Origin: Streptomyces prunicolor NBRC 13075
GTDB lineage: Bacteria; Actinomycetota; Actinomycetes; Streptomycetales; Streptomycetaceae
Direction: 5' to 3'
Length of the DNA: 64,000 bases
Assembly: GCF_000367365.1 (NCBI RefSeq)
Contig: NZ_BARF01000110.1
Coordinates: forward strand, 1-64,000
Shown here: positions 57,323 through 64,000 of the stretch, piece by piece
Layout: every line of letters starts with the position of its first letter
Position numbering within the stretch: position 1 is the stretch's first letter
Made by a program: the position numbers and the translations under genes
The notes under the pieces: model-generated
Told to the model about the DNA's origin: nothing
The model's database searches: none
The model's input: the letters and a program-made list of their open reading frames with translations, nothing else

Positions 57323-58414
57323 GTGAGTCAGCGCAAGGCGTCGGGCGACGTCGGCCGGGCGACGATCCGGGACGTCGCGGAGCGCGCCGGGGTCTCCGTG
57401 GCGAGCGTCTCGCGCGTGCTGTCCGGCAACTACCCGGTGTCGGAGGAGCTGCGCCGCCGGGTGCTGAAGGTGGTCGGCGACCTGGACTACGTCACCAACG
57501 CGCACGCCCGTTCGCTGGCCGGCGGCGGTACGCCCACGGTGGCGATCCTCATCAACAACATCACCGGCGCGGCATTCGCCCACGTGGCCAAGGGAGTTGA
57601 GGGCGCGGCCACCCTGCGCGGCTGGCTCTCCCTGGTCGGCACGACCGGCGACGACCCCGAGCGCGAGCTAGCGCTGGTCAACCTCATGCGCCAACAGGGC
57701 GTCGCCGCCGTGGTGTTGCTCGGTGGGGCGTACGACTTCGACGAGTACCAACTCCGCATGGCCGGCTTCGCCCGCTCCCTCGACGCGGCGGGATCGCACC
57801 TCGTGCTCGTCGGCCGCCCGCCCCTGGAGGGCGACGTCCCGGCGACGACGGTCGACTACGACAACGAGGGCGGCGCCTACGCCATGGCCAGCCACCTCCT
57901 CTCGGCCGGCCACCGCCGGGTCCTGGTCCTGCCCGGGCACTCCGAACTCACCACCGCCCAGGGCCGGTTGAGGGGAGCGCAACGGGCCTTCGAGGCGTAC
58001 GGCGTGCCGTTCGACCCGGGGATGGTGCGGCACGGCCCGTACGACTACGAGCACGGGTACGAGGCGGTGGAGGACACCCTGAAGGAGGGCGTGGACTTCA
58101 CCGCGGTGCTCGCGGGGACCGATGTGGTCGCCGCGGGCGCCATGCAGGCACTGCGCGCGGCGGGGCTGCGGGTGCCCGAGGACGTGTCGATCGTCGGCTA
58201 CGACGACATCCCGCTGGCCTCCCAGCTCACCCCGCAACTCACCACCGTGCACGTCCCGTACGAGGAGATGGGCCGGGTCGCGCTGCGCGCGGTGGCGGAC
58301 CGGCGCGAGGGCGGCGGCACGGGCCGACGCAGGGGCAACGACGGCGACCATCTGGTCCTGGGCACGCATGTCGTCGTACGGAACTCGGTACGGCCGCCCG
58401 CGCGACGCGACTAG
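57323..58414 (+). CDS. LacI-family transcriptional regulator
   Basis: 363 residues from GTG 57323 with GAAGGAG ten bases upstream. Helix-turn-helix IRDVAERAGVSVASVSRVLSG, hinge ARSLAGGGTPTVAILINN, and the effector domain (FTAVLAGTDVVAAGAM, VSIVGYDDIPLASQL, TTVHVPYEEMGRVAL). It is about 50 percent similar by eye to the LacI protein at 53083 (nearly shared phrases GYDDIP and TTVHVPYEE), suggesting a duplication. It precedes the uptake operon. Confidence 0.92.
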   Translation: MSQRKASGDVGRATIRDVAERAGVSVASVSRVLSGNYPVSEELRRRVLKVVGDLDYVTNAHARSLAGGGTPTVAILINNITGAAFAHVAKGVEGAATLRGWLSLVGTTGDDPERELALVNLMRQQGVAAVVLLGGAYDFDEYQLRMAGFARSLDAAGSHLVLVGRPPLEGDVPATTVDYDNEGGAYAMASHLLSAGHRRVLVLPGHSELTTAQGRLRGAQRAFEAYGVPFDPGMVRHGPYDYEHGYEAVEDTLKEGVDFTAVLAGTDVVAAGAMQALRAAGLRVPEDVSIVGYDDIPLASQLTPQLTTVHVPYEEMGRVALRAVADRREGGGTGRRRGNDGDHLVLGTHVVVRNSVRPPARRD

Positions 58415-58451
58415 GCACACCGGAAGATCCCCGGAAGATCCTTCGTTACGT

Positions 58452-58459
58452 AACCGGTT
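58452..58459. promoter_or_regulatory. AACCGGTT operator-like site C
   Basis: CGTAACCGGTTTCC, 38 bases after the LacI stop and 144 before the binding-protein ATG. Same consensus as sites A, B and D. Confidence 0.6.
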
Positions 58460-58561
58460 TCCCTTCAAACTCCCTGGCCAGCAGGGGTCTGTCCAGGGAC
58501 ATGGAAACAACTTGCTGCACACCTCTTGCTCCGAACAGGCCACCCTGCCTACCTTCGCAGC

Positions 58562-58569
58562 AACCGGTT
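58562..58569. promoter_or_regulatory. AACCGGTT operator-like site D
   Basis: AGCAACCGGTTTCT, 33 bases before the binding-protein ATG and 110 bp from site C, the same distance (109 bp) as between sites A and B. Confidence 0.6.
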
Positions 58570-58602
58570 TCTACCTCTTCTCTTCCGAAGGAACACGGTC
58601 TG

Positions 58603-59934
58603 ATGAACATCACCAGCCCCCGGAGAAGGTTCGCTCGTGCAGCCGTCGCGAGCCTCGCACTGACGGGTCTGCTCTCCGCCTGCGGCGGATCCGGCTCGGG
58701 GGACAAAGCGTCCTCGGGTCCGGTCACCCTCCCCTTCTGGGGCTGGGCCAACGGGCAGGACGCGGTCGTGAAGGCGTTCAACGCCGCTCACCAGGACATC
58801 AAGCTCAAGTACACCAAGGTCACCGACCAGTTGACGATGCAGAAGCAGCTCACCAACGCGGTCAAGGCCGGCAACGCGCCCTGCCTGGTGCAGAACACGG
58901 CGGAGTACGTGACCACCTGGGTCTCGCAGGGCGCGCTCGCCGACATCTCGAAGTACGTCTCCGCCGACAAGGCCAAGTTCAACGCGGGCGCGTGGGCCAG
59001 TGCGCAGGTGCAGGGCAAGTCCTATGGCGTGCCGACCAGTTCGGCCCCCGCGTTCACGATCTACCGCACCGACGTCTTCACGAAGTACGGCCTCAAGGCG
59101 CCGACGACCTGGGACGAGTTCATCGCCGCGGGCAAGGTCCTGAAGAAGCACGGCATCAAGATCACCAACTTCGCCGGTGAGGACCCGAGCACCCTGGAAG
59201 TCCTCTCCATGCAGGCCGGGGCACACTGGTACGCCATCGACGGAAACTCCTGGAAGGTCGACTTCCAGGACGCGGGCAGCCTCAAGGCGGCCCGGGTGAT
59301 CCAGGAGATCATCGACAACGACCTCAACTCCAAGCTCTCCTTCGCGGATTACGCGGCCGTACAGCGCAACTACGACAACGGCGGCACCGCGACCCGGCAG
59401 ATCTCCACCTGGCAGATGGCCGGCATGGTGCAGAACTTCACCAAGTCCGACGGGAAGTGGGCGCTGTCGCCCTGGCCGGCGTTCGCGGGTGAGGCCGCCA
59501 AGACACCCGCCGGGACCAACCAGAGCGGTGGCGTCACGCTGGTGACCAAGCAGTGCGCGCATCAACAGCAGGCCGCCGAGGCCGCGTTGTGGATGTCGAC
59601 CAACACCGGCGCGGTGAAGACGATGGCGAGCCCGACCACCGGCAACGGCGTGATGCCGGCGCTGGCCGACAGCAATGCCTATGTCGCCGAGGCGATCTCC
59701 GACAAGCTGCTCGGCACGAACTACGAGCCCGCGAAGCAGATCGTCACCGACAGCCTGAACACCGTCACCTCGGACTGGGTGTTCGGCCCGGACTGGACCG
59801 CGATGTTCACCGAGCTGCAGACCGGCTGGGCGAAGGTGATGAACAAGCAGGAGAAGGTCACCGATCTGCTGGCGCACATGCAGGAGTGGACGGTCAAGGA
59901 CCTGAAGTCCCGCGGTATCAGCGTCAAGGGCTGA
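58603..59934 (+). CDS. Sugar ABC transporter substrate-binding lipoprotein
   Basis: 443 residues from ATG 58603 with GAAGGA ten bases upstream. Lipobox LLSAC after a short Arg-containing N-terminus (PRRRFARAAV), then a family 1 solute-binding fold (LPFWGWANGQDAVVKAFNAAH, PTTWDEFIAAGKVLKKHGI). It should present xylan- or arabinan-type oligosaccharides to the two following permeases. Two AACCGGTT sites flank its promoter. Confidence 0.92.
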   Translation: MNITSPRRRFARAAVASLALTGLLSACGGSGSGDKASSGPVTLPFWGWANGQDAVVKAFNAAHQDIKLKYTKVTDQLTMQKQLTNAVKAGNAPCLVQNTAEYVTTWVSQGALADISKYVSADKAKFNAGAWASAQVQGKSYGVPTSSAPAFTIYRTDVFTKYGLKAPTTWDEFIAAGKVLKKHGIKITNFAGEDPSTLEVLSMQAGAHWYAIDGNSWKVDFQDAGSLKAARVIQEIIDNDLNSKLSFADYAAVQRNYDNGGTATRQISTWQMAGMVQNFTKSDGKWALSPWPAFAGEAAKTPAGTNQSGGVTLVTKQCAHQQQAAEAALWMSTNTGAVKTMASPTTGNGVMPALADSNAYVAEAISDKLLGTNYEPAKQIVTDSLNTVTSDWVFGPDWTAMFTELQTGWAKVMNKQEKVTDLLAHMQEWTVKDLKSRGISVKG

Positions 59935-59944
59935 GGCAGCACCG

Positions 59945-60829
59945 ATGATTCGCTCCCAGCGCTGGAAGGGTGCCGCGTTCACGGTGCCCTTCCAACTCGG
60001 CTTCGTCTTCCTGTACTTGATACCGATCGGGTACGCCGTCTACGAGTCGCTGTTCGTGGAGCACCAGTCGGGGCTCGGCCTCGGCGGCTCCACGCAGAAG
60101 TTCTCCGGCCTGGACAACTACCAACAGGGCCTGACCGACTCGGCGTTCATGAACTCGGTACTGCGCGTGGTGCTGTTCGCCTGTGTGCAGCTCCCGGTGA
60201 TGCTGCTCATCAGCCTGCTGCTGGCGCTGTTCCTGGACGCGCTGTCCTCGAAGGCCGCGGGCCGCTTCCGGATCTTCCTCCTCGTGCCGTACATGATCCC
60301 CGGGGTCGTCGCGGCGATCGTGTGGATCAACCTGTACAGCCCGGACGTCGGCCCGTTGACGCCACTGGGCAAGGTGTTCGGGCTGTCCTGGAACTTCTTC
60401 GCGCCCTCGATGGTCTGGCCGTCCATCGGCAACCTGCTGACCTGGCACGGCATCGGCTACAACATGGTGATCATCTACGCGGCGCTCCAGGGCGTCCCCC
60501 GCGACCTGTTCGAGGCGGCCCGCCTCGACGGCGCCTCCGAGTTTCGGGTCGCGACGAGCATCAAAATCCCTTACGTACGGGGGGCGTTGGTGCTGACCGG
60601 GATGCTCTCGATCATCCAGATGCTGCAGATCTTCAACGAGCCGGCGCTGTTCCGGAACGTCACCCCGCAGACGGTGAACGACAGCTTCACACCCATCATG
60701 ATCATCTACAACCAGGCGTTCAACGCGGGCAACTACCACTACGCGGCGGCCCTTTCGGTCCTCCTCGCCCTCATCCTCGGCCTCGCCTCCTTCCTCTTCT
60801 ACCGGCTCACCGCGAAGGAGGCCGACTGA
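59945..60829 (+). CDS. Sugar ABC transporter permease (MalF type)
   Basis: 294 residues, six transmembrane helices, EAA loop LFEAARLDGASEFRVATSIKIP. It starts 10 bases after the binding protein; its stop TGA overlaps the next ATG by one base. Like the first system, the operon lacks its own ATPase. Confidence 0.9.
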   Translation: MIRSQRWKGAAFTVPFQLGFVFLYLIPIGYAVYESLFVEHQSGLGLGGSTQKFSGLDNYQQGLTDSAFMNSVLRVVLFACVQLPVMLLISLLLALFLDALSSKAAGRFRIFLLVPYMIPGVVAAIVWINLYSPDVGPLTPLGKVFGLSWNFFAPSMVWPSIGNLLTWHGIGYNMVIIYAALQGVPRDLFEAARLDGASEFRVATSIKIPYVRGALVLTGMLSIIQMLQIFNEPALFRNVTPQTVNDSFTPIMIIYNQAFNAGNYHYAAALSVLLALILGLASFLFYRLTAKEAD

Positions 60830-61734
60830 TGACCCTCATCGAAGAACGCCGGAACGCCCATCAGGTCCGCCGCCTCAACAAGCCCGACCCGGCGGCCCGT
60901 TCACGCGGCGGCCAGCGTTTCCTGCTCGTCGGCCTGGTCCTGGCCAGCGCCTACAGCCTGTTCCCGGTGTGGTGGCTGATCGTCGCCGCGACCAAGAACC
61001 GCACGGGCCTCTACCAGAGCAACGGCCTCTGGTTCTCCGGCATGCACCTGTGGGCGAACGTCCGTCAGGTCTTCACCTACGAGAACGGCATCTTCCTGCG
61101 CTGGACCGCAAACTCCTTCCTCTACGCGGGAGTCGGGTCCCTGGGCGGCACGCTCATCGCCCTCGCGACGGGCTACGGCCTCGCGCGCTTCGAATTCCCG
61201 GGCCGCAGCGCGGTGTTCGCGTGCGTGGTGGGCTCGTTCCTGATCCCGATCGCGCTGCTCACCCTCCCGCTGTACCTGATGTTCTCGAAGATCGGCCTGG
61301 TCGACACCCCCTGGGCGATGCTGATCCCCTGCCTGATCAACCCGTTCAGCGTCTACCTCGCCAAGGTGTACACGGAGGCCACGGTCCCCTTCGAACTCCT
61401 GGAAGCCGCACGCCTCGACGGCGCGGGCGAACTCCGTATCTTCTTCAGCATCGTGCTGCGGATGATGACGACGGGCGGGGCAACTGTCTTCCTCCTCGCC
61501 TTCGTGAACACCTGGAACGCCTTCTTCCTCCCGCTGACCGTACTGCGCGGCGAGGAGAACTGGACGCTCAACATCGGCCTCTACAACTGGTCCGGCAAAC
61601 GCCTGGAGTCGGGCGTCGACCTCACCAGCCTGGTCCTGACCGGCGCGCTGCTGTCCATCGTCCCGATGGCCGTGATGATGGTGGCGATGCGCCGCTACTG
61701 GCGCACCGGGGTCACCCTGGGAGCCCTCAAGTGA
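60829..61734 (+). CDS. Sugar ABC transporter permease (MalG type)
   Basis: 301 residues, six transmembrane helices, EAA loop LLEAARLDGAGELRIFFSIVL and a cytoplasmic C-terminus. Its stop overlaps the GTG of the GH43 gene (GTGA), so uptake and hydrolysis are made together. Confidence 0.9.
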   Translation: MTLIEERRNAHQVRRLNKPDPAARSRGGQRFLLVGLVLASAYSLFPVWWLIVAATKNRTGLYQSNGLWFSGMHLWANVRQVFTYENGIFLRWTANSFLYAGVGSLGGTLIALATGYGLARFEFPGRSAVFACVVGSFLIPIALLTLPLYLMFSKIGLVDTPWAMLIPCLINPFSVYLAKVYTEATVPFELLEAARLDGAGELRIFFSIVLRMMTTGGATVFLLAFVNTWNAFFLPLTVLRGEENWTLNIGLYNWSGKRLESGVDLTSLVLTGALLSIVPMAVMMVAMRRYWRTGVTLGALK

Positions 61735-63323
61735 CCTTGCTGCACAACCCTGTTGTCCGCGGCTTCGCCCCCGACCCCTCGATGGTCAGGGTGGGCGACT
61801 GGTACTACGTGGCGAACAGTTCCTTCGAGTGGTTCCCGACGATCCCGATCCACCGCTCGCGGGACCTCGCGCACTGGGAGTACGCGGGCCATGTGCGGGG
61901 CGCGGTCCCCGGCGATTCCCTGGCGGGCGTCCCGGACTCGGGCGGCATCTGGGCACCTTCGCTGAGCTGGGACGGCGAGCGTTTCTGGATGACGTACGCG
62001 ATCGTCCGCTCGGTGGGCACGCCGTACTTCGACGCCGACACCTACATCACTACGGCGGCGGATGTCGGCGGCAAGTGGGCCGCCCCGCAGCGCGTCGCGA
62101 GCCACGGCTTCGACCCGGCGCTCTTCCACGACGAGGGCCGACTCTGGCTGCTGAACCTCCAGAACGACTGTCGCCCCGGCGGTCGGCGCTTCGCGGGCAT
62201 CGTCGCGACCGAGTTGGACCACGACACGCTCACCCCGACCGGCGCGACCCATCTGCTGCTCCAGCACGAACGGCTCGTGGAGGGACCGAAGTTGGTGCGC
62301 TGGGGCGGCTGGTACTACCTGCTGCTCGCGGAGGGCGGCACGGGGTTCGAGCACGGGGTGCTGGTGGCACGCAGCCGTACGGTCACCGGTCCTTACGAGC
62401 TCGACGACCGCCCTTTGCTGACGTCCCGGGACGACCCGTCGGTGCCGTTGCAGAAGGCGGGCCACGGCGAGCTGGTCGAACTTCCGGGCGGGGACTGGGT
62501 GTTGAGCCACCTGGCGGCACGACCGGTCCAGACCCCGGACGGGCCGCGTTGCACCCTGGGCCGGGAGACCGCGATCCAGGCGGTGACCTGGGACGCGGAC
62601 GGCTGGCCGAGGCTACGGCAGGGCGGCCGGCATCCGGCGGTCGAGGTGGACGTGGCGTCGAGTCCCACTCCGGTCGACCAAGTCCCGTATTCCGACGGCC
62701 CGTTGGGCTGGCCCTGGAGCAGCCCGCGCGCTTACCCGGACTCCTCCTGGGCCGACACCACCACCCGCCCCGACTGGATCCGGCTGCGCGGACGGCACGG
62801 GCCGGAGTCGCGGTGGGCGCACAGTGTGCTCGCCCAGCGGATCACCGAGCACCGGGCGGAGGCCGAAGTCACGGTCGAGGCACGGCCGTTGACGTTCACG
62901 CAGGCGGCGGGGCTGGTGCTCTGGTACGGCGCCGAGGCGTATCTGAGCCTGCATCTGACCTGGGCGGAGCCCGAGGGTGAGCGGCAACGCGGGCAGCAGT
63001 GGCGGGGTGGTGGCCGTACGGTGCTGAGCCTGGTCGAGCGGGACGAGGGCGGCACCCGGCAGGTGGCCGTCCTAGCGGTGGATGGCCGTGCTCCGCTGGT
63101 GCTGGGGGTGACGGTCGAGGGGGCCGATGCTCGGTTCTGGTATGTGCGGGACGGGGTTCGGGCGCCGGTGGGGCCGGAGTTGGACTTCAGTCGGCTGTCC
63201 GACGACTACGGGTCGCGGCTGCGGTTCACCGGTGCGATGGCGGGGATCCATGTGTGGGATCTGGTCGGCGCGGGGTTCACCGCCGATTTCAGCCGGTTCT
63301 GTCTCGACTGCACGGTCGGCTGA
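61731..63323 (+). CDS. Cytoplasmic GH43 beta-xylosidase / alpha-L-arabinofuranosidase
   Basis: 530 residues without signal peptide. The five-bladed propeller (~1-310) begins NPVVRGFAPDPSMVRVGDWYYVANSSFEWFP, with the general-base Asp in APDPS and catalytic Glu in VEGPKLV; the C-terminal beta-sandwich (~340-530) is the GH43 C2 domain. This is the subfamily that acts on xylo- or arabino-oligosaccharides after import. It is the last gene of the uptake operon. Confidence 0.88.
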   Translation: MTLLHNPVVRGFAPDPSMVRVGDWYYVANSSFEWFPTIPIHRSRDLAHWEYAGHVRGAVPGDSLAGVPDSGGIWAPSLSWDGERFWMTYAIVRSVGTPYFDADTYITTAADVGGKWAAPQRVASHGFDPALFHDEGRLWLLNLQNDCRPGGRRFAGIVATELDHDTLTPTGATHLLLQHERLVEGPKLVRWGGWYYLLLAEGGTGFEHGVLVARSRTVTGPYELDDRPLLTSRDDPSVPLQKAGHGELVELPGGDWVLSHLAARPVQTPDGPRCTLGRETAIQAVTWDADGWPRLRQGGRHPAVEVDVASSPTPVDQVPYSDGPLGWPWSSPRAYPDSSWADTTTRPDWIRLRGRHGPESRWAHSVLAQRITEHRAEAEVTVEARPLTFTQAAGLVLWYGAEAYLSLHLTWAEPEGERQRGQQWRGGGRTVLSLVERDEGGTRQVAVLAVDGRAPLVLGVTVEGADARFWYVRDGVRAPVGPELDFSRLSDDYGSRLRFTGAMAGIHVWDLVGAGFTADFSRFCLDCTVG

Positions 63324-63407
63324 ACTGTTCGGGGTTTCGAAAGGCCGGGTCGGCACCATCGGGTGAACTCCCTGGTCTTCCCGCCGTGTTGGCGCGCACC
63401 TATCGTA

Positions 63408-63419
63408 GGAAGCGCTTTC
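63408..63419. promoter_or_regulatory. AAGCGCTT operator-like site (copy 2)
   Basis: GGAAGCGCTTTC, about 84 bases before the third LacI start, matching the site at 43932 in 14 of 16 bases. Likely autoregulation by the gene at 63503. Confidence 0.5.
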
Positions 63420-63502
63420 TGGACGGCTGGTGGCCGGGCCGGGGAAGCGGCGCTGGTCGAAACTTTCGTTGGCCCTCGGGCGGGCTGGAGAGGCGGTACC
63501 CG

Positions 63503-64000
63503 ATGGTCCGTGCGGGGAGCGCGAGCGTGACGGCAGGGCCGACGCTGGCGGTGGTGGCCCGGGAGGCGGGGGTGTCCGTGCCGACCGCGTCCAAGGTGGT
63601 CAACGGCCGGGAGGACGTGGCGCCGGAGACGCGGCGGCGGGTTACCGAGGCGCTGGAGCGGCTCGGGTATGTGCGCAGGCCGCGGTTCGACGCGGGCAAG
63701 GCGCCCGCGCTGGTCGATCTGGTCGTGCACTCGTTGGAGAGTTCCTGGTCGGGGGCGGTGCTGCACGGGGTGGAGGAAGCCGCGTACGAGGCGGGACTTG
63801 AGGTGGTGGTGTCGGCCGGACTGACCCGGACGCGCGCCGAACGGCCCGAACGGGGCTGGCTGGACAAGCTGGTTGGCCGGGGTTCGGCCGGAGTCCTGTT
63901 CAATCTGGCCGAGTTGACGCCGTCCCAGTACGCCTGGCTCGACCAGCACCGCATCCCGTTCGTGATGATCGACCCCGTGCACGAGCCGCCGCCGGGTGTC
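63503..64000 (+). CDS. LacI-family regulator, cut by the right edge
   Basis: 166 codons visible, open to the window end. ATG 63503 has GGAGAGG upstream; GTG 63527 with GGGGAG is an equally good start. Helix-turn-helix LAVVAREAGVSVPTASKVVNGREDVAPETRRR is of the LacI variant with SKV instead of SRV; the start of the ligand domain (VDLVVHSLESSWSGAVLHGVEEA) follows. Candidate binding site is AAGCGCTT upstream; the same site lies before the RG lyase gene pair. Confidence 0.85.
   Translation, partial: MVRAGSASVTAGPTLAVVAREAGVSVPTASKVVNGREDVAPETRRRVTEALERLGYVRRPRFDAGKAPALVDLVVHSLESSWSGAVLHGVEEAAYEAGLEVVVSAGLTRTRAERPERGWLDKLVGRGSAGVLFNLAELTPSQYAWLDQHRIPFVMIDPVHEPPPGV

Noticed and set aside
1..64000. 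CRISPR arrays, rRNA and tRNA genes
   Set aside because: No regular direct repeats with spacers, no conserved rRNA blocks and no cloverleaf-compatible sequences were found by reading.

Overview
The window is about 64 kb of very GC-rich DNA. Codon use, GTG/TTG starts, GGAGG-type ribosome sites, rare TTA codons, twin-arginine and lipoprotein exporters, SigE-family sigma factors and many LacI/ROK regulators all point to a Streptomyces chromosome. No species can be named from sequence alone. No rRNA, tRNA or CRISPR array was seen. Both edges cut genes: a Pro-rich protein on the left and a LacI regulator on the right.

Left part (1-17 kb), mostly core or housekeeping genes: a LuxR-type regulator, a DUF456 membrane protein, a secreted SGNH hydrolase, two PPOX-fold flavin/F420 proteins, a rsgA / ada-alkA / ogt run (ribosome GTPase plus alkylation repair) preceded by a tiny leader ORF and an SD-masking hairpin, a luciferase-like monooxygenase, an eCIS-core (DUF4157) protein with a large unknown C-terminal part, a membrane protein joining sigma-like and anti-sigma zinc modules to an outside cellulose-binding domain, an odd radical SAM protein, and alditol oxidase.

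Middle (17-32 kb): a ROK regulator, then a secreted endo-beta-1,6-galactanase (GH30) and a nearly gap-free run of genes: sugar-binding lipoprotein, two permeases, GH2 beta-galactosidase, MFS, a 13-codon coupling ORF, an ABC-2 exporter trio and a second MFS. A SigE-type sigma factor with a coupled membrane partner follows. From 32 to 39 kb come two regulator-efflux pairs (ArsR/MFS and TetR/DUF3533) and a poorly known toroid / cupin-like / NUDIX group.

Right part (39-64 kb), a plant-polysaccharide region: DUF2264 hydrolase, rhamnogalacturonan acetylesterase, PL4 rhamnogalacturonan lyase, GH43 exo-beta-1,3-galactanase with lectin, and a large surface protein, interrupted by an orphan TnpB element. 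After an APH-like kinase and homocysteine methyltransferase comes a second sugar system: LacI, carboxylesterase, hydroxyacid dehydrogenase, second LacI, binding protein, two permeases, GH43 enzyme and a third LacI. Neither importer carries its own MalK/MsiK-type ATPase, so both probably borrow a shared one encoded elsewhere. Together the enzymes fit breakdown of pectin side chains and arabinogalactan (type II arabinogalactan, rhamnogalacturonan I) plus a hemicellulose-type oligosaccharide. Several palindromes (AACCGGTT, AAGCGCTT, GAAAACGTTTCC types) sit in the right places to be the operators of the local LacI regulators.
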